From Blastocatellia bacterium AA13 (lineage in GTDB: Bacteria > Acidobacteriota > Blastocatellia > UBA7656), in assembly GCA_003222245.1 (NCBI GenBank), contig QHVH01000002.1, forward strand, positions 168,908 through 232,907: a DNA stretch of 64,000 nucleotides, given 5' to 3'. This document shows, in pieces, positions 42,404 to 51,859 of the stretch; positions within the stretch are counted from its first letter, which is position 1, and each line of letters begins with the position of its first letter. The position numbers and the translations under genes were made by a program. The notes beneath the pieces are model-generated. The model searched no databases and was not told the DNA's origin. It was given only the letters and a program-made list of their open reading frames with translations.

Positions 42404-42709
42404 TTACCTTTCTATCGGAAATAAGGGCAGGAAGGGTTGGATCGGCGTGGTGTCGGGAAGCATGCAGATGAAGCTTATGCTGCAATCCAGGCGTCCGGTC
42501 ATGCCGCAAGCGACGTTGATTGAAACGCATTCGCTCAGACAGGTGCATTCGAACGATCCGGCGCCCGCGATCATCATCTCCTGCGCGAACCCTTCGATTG
42601 TGTCGATAGACCCGGCCGGATTCTCCGGAAGTTGAGCGCGATCCACTTCGCTGAGGCTCGACCGATACTCTTCGTCTTTCCACGCTCGAACAATATTCAA
42701 GTGTGACAT
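42404..42709 (-). CDS. lanA3: Class II lanthipeptide precursor, mersacidin/lichenicidin family (copy 3)
   Basis: A 101-residue peptide with GAAAGGAGA upstream. The leader LNIVRAWKDEEYRSSLSEVD followed by RAQLPENPAGSIDTIEG is clearly homologous to the others. IAGAG near residue 50 is a likely cleavage region. The core has six Cys, dense at first (FECTCLSECVSINVAC) and then RLDCSISFIC, and ends in a Pro/Leu-rich tail. Core sequences of the three copies differ strongly while the leaders are conserved, the usual sign of one enzyme with several substrates. Confidence 0.9.
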   Translation of the reverse strand: MSHLNIVRAWKDEEYRSSLSEVDRAQLPENPAGSIDTIEGFAQEMMIAGAGSFECTCLSECVSINVACGMTGRLDCSISFICMLPDTTPIQPFLPLFPIER

Positions 42710-43008
42710 TTCACGTCTCCTTTCTTTTGAATTAGGTTCACATGCTGAAGACGGGAAACCGAATTAAGTATTGCCACGCGTTCTGGACCAATTTCTTAAG
42801 CGCGCGAAGAAAATCATCTCTTCTTCCGTCATGTTTATTTGGAGCCCAATCCTTATTGGAAGGAAGCGAGCATCTGCCAAGATAATTCCTTGTAGCTCAT
42901 TTGAAACATCTGCTTCCGTGCGAAAATCAGTGTGATTTCAAAGCTGAGTTGGCGCGGCGGCCCTGCCATTTCTGTCCCGCACATGATTACAACGGAGGAA
43001 AGAGATCG
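42710..43008. promoter_or_regulatory. Intergenic between divergent lanA3 and the delta-60 gene
   Basis: About 300 bp that must hold both promoters. A GGAGGAAAGAGATCG ribosome-binding site lies before the ATG at 43009. No further coding frame or strong motif is visible. Confidence 0.5.
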
Positions 43009-44565
43009 ATGAATAACAAAACGTGTAGCTTCAGGCATCGAGTAATTGCGCGTCGCAAAGGACGCGGCGTACTGCTATGCACCCTTATTCTTTTTGTTCT
43101 TTGTAGCGCACTTAACATCAACGCGAGAGCCGACGCAGGCGATCTGGATGTGTCTTTTGGAAGCGGCGGTAAAGTAACAACGAATCTCATAGACGTCCAT
43201 TTGGCCCGCGCAGTCGCGATTCAAAATGATGGAAGGATAGTAGTCACGGGCGACGGACTATTTGCAATACGTTATAACGCGGACGGTAGTCTGGATAGCA
43301 GCTTCGGGAGCGGTGGACTGGTCAGAATCGGGATTGTCGCCAGTGGTACAGCCGCGGCGATTCAGAAAGACGGGAAGATCGTCATTTCCGGGTTTACTCT
43401 AAGCGCGCCCTTTAACTTCTTTGTTGTCCGGCTGAACATCGGAGGCGATCTTGATGCGAGCTTTGGTTCTGGAGGTGTAGTAACAACCAATTTCTTCGGC
43501 GGTTTCGACATAGCGCAGTCCATGGCTATTCAGGGCGATGGGAAGATCGTGGTAGCCGGCAGCGCGGGCGGGCCGACGGGGGAATCGCATTATGCGCTTG
43601 CTCGCTACAACACCGACGGCTCGCTTGATTCAAGCTTTGGCGTAGGTGGAAAGGTCTTTACAACGGAGAGCCCTAGCAGCGATGACCTGTTTGGGATCGG
43701 GATTCAAAGCGACCAGCGAATAGTCGCGGCGGGGCTGAACTTTTTGGTTCGGTATAACACTAATGGCAGCCTCGATCCGAGCTTCGGGGTCGGAGGACTG
43801 GCCCCGACGCTGGGAGTGGCCCCGGAATCATTGGCGCTTCAGCCCGATGGGCGCATCGTTGTGGCGGGCTTCGGAAGTACTGCTTTTAACTTTGCTGTCG
43901 GCCGCTTTGATAGCAGCGGCAACCCGGACGTTTCGTTCGGTTCGCGCGGCGTAACCGCTACGCAGTTAAGCAGCGAAGACACAGCGTTCGATGTGGCGAT
44001 CCAGGCCGACGGTAAAATCGTAGCGGCAGGGTATACGACGAACCCGCTGAGCGGCAGGGATTTCGCTTTACTCCGATACAATTCCGACGGCGCGTTGGAT
44101 ACCACCTTTGGTACGAATGGGGTGGTTATCACGGACTTTGCCGGCCGCGAAGACATTATTTTTGGTGTTGCAATTCAGAGCGACGGAAGAATCGTGACGG
44201 CGGGCGTGGCTTTTCTCGGCGCCGCCGAAGAAGATGTTGCTCTCGCGCGATATGGACCAGGGCCTTCGCAGGCTGGAAACATTTGCATACAAGATGACCG
44301 CACCAATGACCGCGTCAGCTTCAATCCTGATACGGGGTCGTACACTTTCACGCAGTGCGGCGGCCGAGGCGTTTCCTTCAGCGGGACGGCAAAGGTCCAG
44401 CGAAATCAATGTTCGATTCAGCTTAAAGACGCGGGCCTGAATCAAAAACTGTCTCTCACGTTCGATAGCTGTCAAAAGAAGGCCTCCGCTACTATCACAG
44501 GCGGCGGGCAGACGTTCGCCGTCATTGATTCCGAAACCAGCAAAAATACGTGTAGCTGCCGTTGA
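43009..44565 (+). CDS. Secreted delta-60 repeat protein
   Basis: Start at the ATG at 43009 with GGAGGAAA upstream; 518 residues. A long signal (GVLLCTLILFVLCSALNINA) is followed by about seven delta-60 repeats of ~50 residues with the pattern GDLDVSFGSGGKVTTN, then AVAIQNDGRIVVTG and RYNADGSLDSSFG. These probably form a beta-propeller-like domain. A distinct Cys-containing C-terminal domain begins near 435 (NICIQDDRTNDRVSFN) and ends CSCR. Such proteins are exported and of unknown binding function. Confidence 0.9.
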   Translation: MNNKTCSFRHRVIARRKGRGVLLCTLILFVLCSALNINARADAGDLDVSFGSGGKVTTNLIDVHLARAVAIQNDGRIVVTGDGLFAIRYNADGSLDSSFGSGGLVRIGIVASGTAAAIQKDGKIVISGFTLSAPFNFFVVRLNIGGDLDASFGSGGVVTTNFFGGFDIAQSMAIQGDGKIVVAGSAGGPTGESHYALARYNTDGSLDSSFGVGGKVFTTESPSSDDLFGIGIQSDQRIVAAGLNFLVRYNTNGSLDPSFGVGGLAPTLGVAPESLALQPDGRIVVAGFGSTAFNFAVGRFDSSGNPDVSFGSRGVTATQLSSEDTAFDVAIQADGKIVAAGYTTNPLSGRDFALLRYNSDGALDTTFGTNGVVITDFAGREDIIFGVAIQSDGRIVTAGVAFLGAAEEDVALARYGPGPSQAGNICIQDDRTNDRVSFNPDTGSYTFTQCGGRGVSFSGTAKVQRNQCSIQLKDAGLNQKLSLTFDSCQKKASATITGGGQTFAVIDSETSKNTCSCR

Positions 44566-44723
44566 CGGTCAGGCTCTCCCCGGCCGCGGGCTCCGCGGAG
44601 TCGCGGCGAAACACGCGACGCTGTTTTGGAGGCGCGACTCGCATCATCTAGAGAGAACGCGGACCATCGCCGGTGGTGGAGCGAAAGCAAAACCACCGGC
44701 CGACCGCGCCTCCAGGCCCAGCG

Positions 44724-44764
44724 CCATCCCCAGAGCCATCCCCAGAGCCATCCCCAGAGCCATC
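44724..44764. repeat. 12-bp tandem repeat
   Basis: Three units of CCATCCCCAGAG and a partial fourth. The surrounding gap 44566-44909 shows no supported gene; the start of the cyclophilin gene has a GGAGATT site. Confidence 0.8.
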
Positions 44765-44909
44765 AATGATCCGGCTAATACCGGCGCCTTACTTGAAACA
44801 TAAACTCATTCCCGCAATTCGCTGGCGCCGTTTGCTCCGGCTTGTTTGGTTCTTATCGCGATGCTAGATTTTCTGCTCAATAAATCGAGTCGATTCAAGA
44901 GGAGATTCC

Positions 44910-45371
44910 ATGGCAAACAGCACGGCGGTGATGGAAACGAACAAGGGCCGGATTACGATCGAGCTGTATGAAGACAAAGCCCCGATTACGACGGGCAACT
45001 TCATCGATCTCATCAAGCGCGGATTCTACAACGGCCTCGGGTTCCATCGATATGAGCCCGGTTTTGTGATTCAGGGCGGCGATCCGCGTGGAAACGGCAC
45101 CGGCGGATTTATTGACGATACCGGCCGCGAGCGAACTATCCCTCTTGAAGTCACGCCTGAGTTGAAGCACGGAGCGGCCGGCGCGGTGGCAATGGCGCGC
45201 TCACAGAATCCCAACAGCGCCTCAAGCCAGTTCTACATCACACTGGGCCCGGCCGCGTTCCTCGACAACAGCTACGCCGTCTTTGGAAGAGTGACGGACG
45301 GACTTGATGTTGTCATGCAGTTGAGGTCCGGCGACAAAATAACCACCGTCGAGTGTGTTGCCGCTGAATGA
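44910..45371 (+). CDS. Cyclophilin-type peptidyl-prolyl cis-trans isomerase
   Basis: A compact 153-residue PpiB-like protein without a signal peptide. The characteristic blocks are present: [20 protein letters not shown], then [16 protein letters not shown] with the catalytic Arg, then [16 protein letters not shown] and FAVFGRV-like [12 protein letters not shown]. The Trp of eukaryotic cyclophilins is absent. It assists protein folding in the cytoplasm. It stands alone, in a gap between the repeat protein genes. Confidence 0.95.
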   Translation: MANSTAVMETNKGRITIELYEDKAPITTGNFIDLIKRGFYNGLGFHRYEPGFVIQGGDPRGNGTGGFIDDTGRERTIPLEVTPELKHGAAGAVAMARSQNPNSASSQFYITLGPAAFLDNSYAVFGRVTDGLDVVMQLRSGDKITTVECVAAE

Positions 45372-45726
45372 GCGGTTTGGCTGCGATCCCCAAACAGGTA
45401 TCTGAACCGCTCGATTCCGAAAACGCGGCGGGTACGCAACGTGAATCGCCTGGGCCGCGATGGATCAATTAACTATTGCAATCGCCCAAGCCTCCGCTTA
45501 TGATAAGGCCCACAGAAGCAGGCAAAACTTCTGGCTTGATCGTTGCCCCTTCAGAATTCAAACGCACTAATCCCCCAAATTTCGACTGAGTCTCCCTGAG
45601 TTGCGATCGGCAGCACCCCGTCGAAAGGCTGGAAATCCAGCTAGTCGACTCCGCTGAATGCCCCTTTTGCTCAAGACCAATTGTTAACTCCGTAAATGAT
45701 TGAGGAGCTTTTTGAGGAGGGTTCTT
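45372..45726. other. Intergenic, no gene seen
   Basis: No reading frame in these 355 bp has a usable start with codon quality like its neighbours. A GAGGAGGG site lies just before the next gene. Confidence 0.5.
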
Positions 45727-48267
45727 ATGCGGCATCGGGGAAAGTTCTGGTCGATGGCGGCCTTCGCGGTTTTCATGGTCGCGATCGCGGCCTTTTGCCT
45801 TAACGTAAAAGGGGCTGCCGGGCGAAGCCAATTTCATCAGGCACACATAATCGATTTAGGCAGTTCGTCTAGCACATCCATACTTGTTGAAGGCCAGCTT
45901 CCTGGCAACGCGGGCTCGCTTGATTTCTCCGTACCGGGAGAAGCGCGGGCTCTTGCCGTCGGCGACTTCAACGGCGATGGCTTTGACGACATCGCGGTAG
46001 GCGCGCCCTACTCGAATGAATCTCATCTGCGCGGCGGCGCGGTGTCGATCATTCTAGGGAGCGCGTCCAAGCCCGCCTCCACGGGCGGGACTGCCGATGC
46101 GAAATTTGTCGCCGGCGAATCGGGATTCGAGCTGGGCTACTCGTTGGCGGCATCGGATATCGACGGCGATGGAATTCAAGATCTCATAGCCGGAGCACCC
46201 GGCGCGAGAAACGGCGATGGCGCGGTATTCGTGCTCTTCGGTTCCAGGTCATTGCGATCGGGAACGGCTGTTGACACGGGAGCAGCGGGCGCTGTGATCT
46301 ACGGCGGCGGACTGGGTGAGCGATTCGGAAGCGCGGTTGCCGCGGCAAAGAAGGGTCGCGGCTCCAATATGAGTATTCTCGTGGGCGCTCCGTCGTATGG
46401 TTCGGCGCAGGGCCGGAATAATTCCGGAGCGGCTTACTTGATTGATGCAGGCGCTCTTCGCTCGGCCGATGGTTCACAGGTAACGGTAGACGGGGCGGTG
46501 AGCGAGCTTTCAATTCACGGCGCCGAAGGCAGCGAGCTTGGTTCGGCGGTCGCCCTTGGAGACTTGAACGGCGATGGTCTTGTCGACGTTGTCGTGGGCG
46601 CGCCGCGATTCTCAGCCGCGGGCCGGCGAAACCTTCGCGAGGCCGGAGCGGTTTTCGGCATATTCGGCAGCGGCTCTTCCAGCGAAGCTCGAATGATTGA
46701 CATTGCTTCGGGGGAGGCTTCGTTCAGCATCTTTGGAGATGCAAAAGCCGCTCACTTCGGCACGAGCCTCGGAACCGGAGATATATCGAGCGACGGCGTC
46801 GCGGATCTGGTCATCGGCGCGCCGGGCGAATCAGCGGCCGGCCGCATCGGAGCGGGAGCAGCGTATGTCGTTCGAGGCGGAGCCGAGCTTAGCGGCTCGA
46901 TCGATCTTTCCGACTCTTCAAGAGCGGCGCTCACGTTTCTGGGAGACCAGGCCGGCGATCATTTCGGAGCCGCGGTCAGCTTCGGAAAATTCAAAGCGGC
47001 TCCCGGAGTCGACTTGATGGTTGGAGCTCCAGGAGCCTATTCCAAGAAAGGTTCCGTGTCGGTTTTCTTTGGAGGAGCGGATCTGTTCTCCAGATCGGTT
47101 CGCGATCTCTCAGCGGATCAAGAGGATGTTCGAGTCGTCGGTGCGCTCGACGGGGGGTCCCTTGGATGGACGGTTGCCGCCGCATTGATGGGTGAGCGAT
47201 CTATAATAACCGGAGCGCCGTTCGCGCAAGCAGGCGACACCCCGACGGGAAGGGTCTATGTCATACCCGAGAGCATAGTTCCGTCCGCGGCGAATCAACC
47301 GCCGGTCGTCACGGTGACGAGTCCAAACGGCGGACAAACGCTCGTTATGGGACAGCTCTTCAATATAACGTGGACGGCAACGGATCCCGACGGCGACAAC
47401 ACAATTCAGAAGTTCGAAATAGACCTGTCTAATGACGGCGGGCTTACGTTCCCGTTTGTGATTGCGGCCAACCTGCCGAGCGCCGCCCGGTCATTCAACT
47501 GGCAGCCCAACGTTCCGTTTACGACGTTCAACGCCAAGGTGAGAGTGATTGCGACCGACAACGGCCCGGCCAATGGGCAGGATGACAGCGATGGCGTTTT
47601 CACGATCAGTGATCCGGGTGTTCCCGTCACGCTGGTTACTCCAAATGGCGCGGAGCGCGTCGTATCCAGCAGGCTGACCGATATCGCATGGACGGTCAAC
47701 CAGGCGGATGCGGCAAGGATCTTCTCGTTCAATCTCGCCTATTCGACGGACGGCGGCGCCAGCTTCCCGTTCCCGATAGCTACGGGATTGTCACCGAACA
47801 CGAGGAACTTCACTTGGACCGTACCGCAGCTCTGCGGCGTTCACCTGCGAATCCTCGTCACTGCGCTGACATTGACCGGGTCACGTACCTCGGACGCGAG
47901 CAATGGCGATTTCATCGTGCTCAACGTAGGACCGACTCTGGATACCAACAGAATGGAAATCGACGATGCGACCGGACAGCTTGTGCTGTTCATAGTCAAA
48001 TCGGGATCGGAGGTTCCATTCGGCCCCGGAGCCGTAGTCGAAATCTCGAGCGACCAGACCGGCACTACCTTTAACACGTTTGACAAGCAGCCGAAGATAA
48101 AACAAGCGGGCCATAGACTGCGAACAAAGGGGGGAATCAATGGTATGGACCTGGTTGACTACATACCCCTGGGCGACACCCGTATTTTGAAGGTGACTAA
48201 TCCTGCTTGCGGTGTCACACAATTCACAGTGCGGAGATTCGCTTTCCAACTCTTCGCGCAGGAGTAG
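45727..48267 (+). CDS. Secreted FG-GAP (integrin alpha-like) repeat protein
   Basis: Start at the ATG at 45727, with TTTGAGGAGGG upstream; 846 residues. A signal segment (FWSMAAFAVFMVAIAAFCLN) precedes seven FG-GAP blades with calcium-binding loops, for example GDFNGDGFDDIAVGAPYSN, DIDGDGIQDLIAGAPGA and GDLNGDGLVDVVVGAPRFS. From about residue 520, two Ig-like beta domains follow (VVTVTSPNGGQTLVMGQLFN, VTLVTPNGAERVVSSRLTDI). The C-terminal ~120 residues are another beta domain. It is likely an outer-surface or secreted adhesion-type protein. A terminator hairpin follows at 48371. Confidence 0.92.
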   Translation: MRHRGKFWSMAAFAVFMVAIAAFCLNVKGAAGRSQFHQAHIIDLGSSSSTSILVEGQLPGNAGSLDFSVPGEARALAVGDFNGDGFDDIAVGAPYSNESHLRGGAVSIILGSASKPASTGGTADAKFVAGESGFELGYSLAASDIDGDGIQDLIAGAPGARNGDGAVFVLFGSRSLRSGTAVDTGAAGAVIYGGGLGERFGSAVAAAKKGRGSNMSILVGAPSYGSAQGRNNSGAAYLIDAGALRSADGSQVTVDGAVSELSIHGAEGSELGSAVALGDLNGDGLVDVVVGAPRFSAAGRRNLREAGAVFGIFGSGSSSEARMIDIASGEASFSIFGDAKAAHFGTSLGTGDISSDGVADLVIGAPGESAAGRIGAGAAYVVRGGAELSGSIDLSDSSRAALTFLGDQAGDHFGAAVSFGKFKAAPGVDLMVGAPGAYSKKGSVSVFFGGADLFSRSVRDLSADQEDVRVVGALDGGSLGWTVAAALMGERSIITGAPFAQAGDTPTGRVYVIPESIVPSAANQPPVVTVTSPNGGQTLVMGQLFNITWTATDPDGDNTIQKFEIDLSNDGGLTFPFVIAANLPSAARSFNWQPNVPFTTFNAKVRVIATDNGPANGQDDSDGVFTISDPGVPVTLVTPNGAERVVSSRLTDIAWTVNQADAARIFSFNLAYSTDGGASFPFPIATGLSPNTRNFTWTVPQLCGVHLRILVTALTLTGSRTSDASNGDFIVLNVGPTLDTNRMEIDDATGQLVLFIVKSGSEVPFGPGAVVEISSDQTGTTFNTFDKQPKIKQAGHRLRTKGGINGMDLVDYIPLGDTRILKVTNPACGVTQFTVRRFAFQLFAQE

Positions 48268-48370
48268 TCGTAGTAGTAACTGAGGTCAGGGGTTCCGGTA
48301 CGGAGCCGGGCTCCTGACCCCGTGGACGTTAGTTAACCACGGCGAGTTGAGCCGAATTGGTCTTGATGAA

Positions 48371-48395
48371 AGAGGGCGGTGTAAGACCGCCCTCT
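48371..48395. terminator. Terminator hairpin between convergent genes
   Basis: AGAGGGCGGT (48371-48380) pairs with ACCGCCCTCT (48386-48395) around GTAAG and is followed by TTCGCG. It sits between the FG-GAP gene on the plus strand and the alcohol dehydrogenase on the minus strand. Confidence 0.8.
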
Positions 48396-48495
48396 TTCGC
48401 GTTATCGCGATCAATAAAGCTTGCAGCCAAGTCGACCGCGAATTAGTGCTCCGCGGTAATTCGTTGTTCGAAAATTTGCCGCTCGAAAGATACCT

Positions 48496-49512
48496 TCAAA
48501 GCGTCAGCACGACGCGGCCTGTTAACCTTCCCGCGCGCATCTCGTCCAATACCTCATTAACCGATTCTAGAGGACGGCTCTCAACGAGACACTTCAAACG
48601 GCCCGAAGCCGCTAGCTCGAGAACCTCTTTCAGATCCTGGCGAGTACCCACGGCCGACGCAATCACCTTGAATTCGCCGGCGACCATTGAAATCGCGGGA
48701 AAGGTCAGCGGTTCAGCGGGCAGGCCTACGACGACCAGGGCGCCCGCGGGTCTGAGAGACGAGAAAGCCTGGTCATAAGCTATCTTTGAGCCCGATGTGA
48801 CCACCGCGATGTGAACGCCTCCGAGAGACCTCAATTCCTTGACGGCGTTTCGTGACGAGGCGTTTATAGTTCGTCCGGCGCCGAGTGTCTTTGCAAGCTC
48901 GAGCTTGTCGTCGGCAATATCGACCGCGATGACTTCCGCGCCGAGCGATGCGGCGATTTGAACGGCCAGATGTCCCAGACCTCCAATGCCGAAAACGGCC
49001 AGTCGTTGTCCCGGTTGTACGGAAGCATTTTTGATTGCGCGATAGACGGTGACTCCCGCGCAGAAAAGCGGAGCGGCCTCCGCTGACGGAATCGAATCAG
49101 GAACTTTCAATGCATGACTGGCGCGAGCTTTGATGTATTGAGCAAAACCGCCCTGTTCCGTACATCCGGTGATTTTCTGCGAAGAGCAGAGATTCTCGCG
49201 GCCTTCCCTGCACATTTCACAATCACCGCAACTGTAGTGAATCCATGCGACGCCGACGCGATCTCCAATAGCTGGATTGGTCACGTTTTCGCCTTTGGCG
49301 ACTACTCGTCCGACGGCTTCGTGTCCCAACGTAAGAGGAAGCGTGATGATTTTTATCAGTTGGGGCCAATCGCCTTCCGCGATGTGGAGATCCGAATGAC
49401 AGACGCCGCAAGCCTCGACTCGAATCAAGACATCGTCGGGCCCCGGAGCCGGCTCGTCGATCTCCTCGATGGCCAATGGCTTTTTGAACTCACGAAGCAG
49501 AGCTGCTCTCAA
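48496..49512 (-). CDS. Zinc-dependent alcohol dehydrogenase (AdhA/AdhP type)
   Basis: Start taken at the TTG at 49512 (RAALLREFKKPLAIEEIDEP follows), because AGAGGAGCA is well placed and gives 338 residues, the family length; the longer frame adds non-homologous residues. Catalytic zinc ligands Cys, His and Glu lie in EACGVCHSDLHIAEGDWPQ and GHEAVGRVVAKG. The structural zinc uses Cys residues in YSCGDCEMCREGRENLCSSQ. The NAD site is FGIGGLGHLAVQIA. It oxidises primary alcohols or reduces aldehydes. It lies alone, with a dispersed repeat upstream. Confidence 0.94.
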   Translation of the reverse strand: MRAALLREFKKPLAIEEIDEPAPGPDDVLIRVEACGVCHSDLHIAEGDWPQLIKIITLPLTLGHEAVGRVVAKGENVTNPAIGDRVGVAWIHYSCGDCEMCREGRENLCSSQKITGCTEQGGFAQYIKARASHALKVPDSIPSAEAAPLFCAGVTVYRAIKNASVQPGQRLAVFGIGGLGHLAVQIAASLGAEVIAVDIADDKLELAKTLGAGRTINASSRNAVKELRSLGGVHIAVVTSGSKIAYDQAFSSLRPAGALVVVGLPAEPLTFPAISMVAGEFKVIASAVGTRQDLKEVLELAASGRLKCLVESRPLESVNEVLDEMRAGRLTGRVVLTL

Positions 49513-49688
49513 TGATGTTTGCTCCTCTTGTTGTATTCGGACGCGGCCGCGAAATCGGGCCGGATTATATTCGCGGGTACTTGTTTTGACCAGAGATCGC
49601 AATTCATCAGGAATGCATCCGGAGTCCGGCAAATTTTTTGTACATCAATGAGATCGATGATTTCCTCGAGGTCGGTACTTTCCTCGAT

Positions 49689-49745
49689 TGTGCCCTGAAG
49701 GGGAACGTGTCAATAGCCGGGGGCCAGCGAAGCGCAGCCCCCGGT
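49689..49745. repeat. Dispersed hairpin repeat, one copy
   Basis: The third site of the element at 3709 and 29102: GCCCTGAAGGGGAACGTGTC followed by the hairpin GGGGGCCAGCGAAGCGCAGC / CCCCGG. The first palindrome has lost its left arm. Confidence 0.75.
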
Positions 49746-49814
49746 GCTGGCGCCCGTTCGCCGAACGTGGCACAGTTTCATTCCTTTCAGATCTCGGAAC
49801 GCCGGAGGATTGCG

Positions 49815-50457
49815 ATGAAAAGAGTGATGGTCGGTGCAATTGCGATCGCGGCGCTGCTATTGGCGGGTTGCGGGACGCAAAAACAGGAAGGATTCCCAAA
49901 AGGTGAATGGATTCGCCGAAGGCCGCGAGACCGTCGATCATATACCTCTTGAACGGCTGATTGGGTCCACGATCAAGATAGACGTGACGGCCAGGGCGGC
50001 GGGAAACCCTGATTATCTTGTTGCGATCGCGGATTTCGAATCGTGGGAACAGCGCAACGGGAAGATTCCGGACGACTCGATTGTGTTGCTGCAAACCGGG
50101 TGGTCTCAATATTGGAATGACAAGCTTAAATACCTGGGCACTGACAAGCGAGGTCCGGAAGCGGTAGCCGAGCTTCACTTTCCAGGACTCGCTCCGGATG
50201 CTGCTCGATGGTTGACCACGAGTAGAAAGATCAAAGCGATTGGGTTGGATACGGCAAGCATCGACTACGGCCAGTCCCAAATGTTTGAGAGCCATCGCGT
50301 GTTGATGGGGCAGGGAATTCCCGCATTCGAGAATGTCTCAAACCTGGAAAAGCTTCCGGAAAAAGTCTCAATGGTGGCGGCGCTGCCGATGAAGATTCGC
50401 GGCGGCAGCGGAGGTCCGCTCCGAATTGTGGCATTTGTCCAGAAGCCCGGCATGTGA
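49815..50457 (+). pseudogene. Cyclase-family (kynurenine formamidase-like) lipoprotein gene with internal deletion
   Basis: A lipoprotein signal starts at the ATG at 49815 (MKRVMVGAIAIAALLLAGCG, lipobox LAGC). It reads GFPKGEWI near 49905 and then runs into a stop within ~40 bp. A different frame continues with FAEGRETVDHIPLERLIGST and later DYGQSQMFESHRVLM, the second half of a cyclase-family enzyme. Intact relatives have ~60 residues between these blocks, including the metal-binding HxGTHxDAP motif. That motif is missing here, so an internal deletion with a frame change has removed the active site. Confidence 0.8.
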
Positions 50458-50572
50458 GCCATGCATGTGAGGCGTGCATCTGAGGCTCACATTCAAATCA
50501 AGAGGCTCGCATTTCAATTCGAGAGCAAGGAACGGATAGATCGCGCCGCTTCGCCTATGTGAATATGTCTTC

Positions 50573-51292
50573 GTGAACTCCACATCCAACAATTCCACTG
50601 CACAACTTGGCGCTCTTGATTGGCAAGAGATCGAAGCCGGTCTCGACAACGACGGACACGCGCTGACCGGAGTCATATTGAAGCCTGACCAGTGCGATGC
50701 CTTTATTCGAATGTATGACGATCAGGACCGCTTTCGCAGCCGCGTGGTGATGGCGCGCCATAACTTCGGGCGCGGCGAATACAAATATTTTGCTGAGCCC
50801 TTGCCGCAACTTGTATCAGAGCTCAGGCAGGCGTTCTATGATCCCTTGTCGCGCATCGCGAATCGATGGGCGGAGCGGTTGAATCAGCGTGAGCGGTTCC
50901 CATCCACTTACGATGAGTTCGTTGAGATCTGCCGCCGCAACAGCCAGACGCTTCCCACTCCGCTTATGCTTCGTTATGAATCGGGGGACTACAACTGCCT
51001 CCATCAGGATCTCTATGGCGAGGTGGCTTTTCCGCTGCAGACTGCCTGTGTGTTGAGCAATCGCGGCGAATACAGCGGCGGTGAGTTCCTTCTGACCGAG
51101 CAGCGTCCGCGAATGCAGACACGCGGCGAGGCAATCACGATCGAGCAGGGGGAATTCATCATATTCCCGAATCGTTGGCGGCCAGTCGGGGGTTCCCGTG
51201 GAGACTATCGAGTGAATGTCCGTCACGGGGTCAGCAGGCTAAGAACAGGCAGGCGCTACTCTCTCGGTTTGATTTTTCATCTATCAAAATAA
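50573..51292 (+). CDS. 2-oxoglutarate/Fe(II)-dependent oxygenase-like protein, 239 aa
   Basis: A GTG start follows the cyclase remnant by 115 bp. The jelly-roll motif set is present: the HxD ligands in NCLHQDLYGEVAFPLQTACV, the distal His in NVRHGVSRLRTGRRY and a 2OG-binding Arg two residues later. Strands EYSGGEFLLTEQRPRMQTR and EGEFIIFPNRWRPV-like QGEFIIFPNRWRPV belong to the fold. Such enzymes hydroxylate amino-acid, nucleic-acid or peptide substrates, and the substrate here is unknown. No signal peptide is seen. Confidence 0.85.
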   Translation: MNSTSNNSTAQLGALDWQEIEAGLDNDGHALTGVILKPDQCDAFIRMYDDQDRFRSRVVMARHNFGRGEYKYFAEPLPQLVSELRQAFYDPLSRIANRWAERLNQRERFPSTYDEFVEICRRNSQTLPTPLMLRYESGDYNCLHQDLYGEVAFPLQTACVLSNRGEYSGGEFLLTEQRPRMQTRGEAITIEQGEFIIFPNRWRPVGGSRGDYRVNVRHGVSRLRTGRRYSLGLIFHLSK

Positions 51293-51415
51293 ATTCGCGC
51301 ATTGGGCGGGAACCAGGGGCGACACGCGTCGCCCCCAGCTAATCTTATTGGCCGTTTTATCGTCGGCCTTTCAAAACTGACCTGGCCGGCTCGAATGGGA
51401 TATTGCTTAAGCGGC

Positions 51416-51859
51416 TCACGCGGTTGTTTCCTTTGCCGCCTGAGACCAGCGAGAAAAAATGCCTCGGAATCGCTCAAGCCGCTGGTCTACGTTTGGAGTT
51501 CTTTTCACGAGAGTTTCGAGTTGTTTCAGATACTCGGGCAAGCCGATTATCTGACGCAGCTCTTCGAGGAACGGCTCGACTCGACAGAAGACGCCGACGT
51601 GCTCGCCGTTTGCGTCAATAAACATTTTCTCATCGATTCCGCCGTTGTTGACGAAAGACGCGGCCATCTCCCAGTACGACGTAATCATTCGAAAATTCGC
51701 GCTGCCGTCGTGACCGCTTCCCAGAAGCTTCGCCACGTCGCCGGCGCTCTGCGGATTGAATTCGGTGAAATACCACTTGCGTGCGCGGCGCAGACCTTCT
51801 TCGCGCCGCAATTCGTACAGTTTCAAAATCAACGCAACGTCCTGATGCTTGTCGCTCAT
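51416..51859 (-). CDS. Hypothetical protein coupled to a TetR regulator, 147 aa
   Basis: Function not recognised. A soluble, helical protein with LRREEGLRRARKWYFTEFNP and a helical end (QLETLVKRTPNVDQRLERFR). The motif NFRMITSYWEMAASFVNNGG resembles DUF4760-type proteins of unknown function. Its start overlaps the stop of the TetR gene by four bases, so it is translationally coupled and controlled by the same regulator. Confidence 0.75.
   Translation of the reverse strand: MSDKHQDVALILKLYELRREEGLRRARKWYFTEFNPQSAGDVAKLLGSGHDGSANFRMITSYWEMAASFVNNGGIDEKMFIDANGEHVGVFCRVEPFLEELRQIIGLPEYLKQLETLVKRTPNVDQRLERFRGIFSRWSQAAKETTA

Noticed and set aside
44724..44764. 12-bp repeat as a coding repeat
   Set aside because: The frame over it gives only a short Pro/Ser-rich peptide without a start signal.
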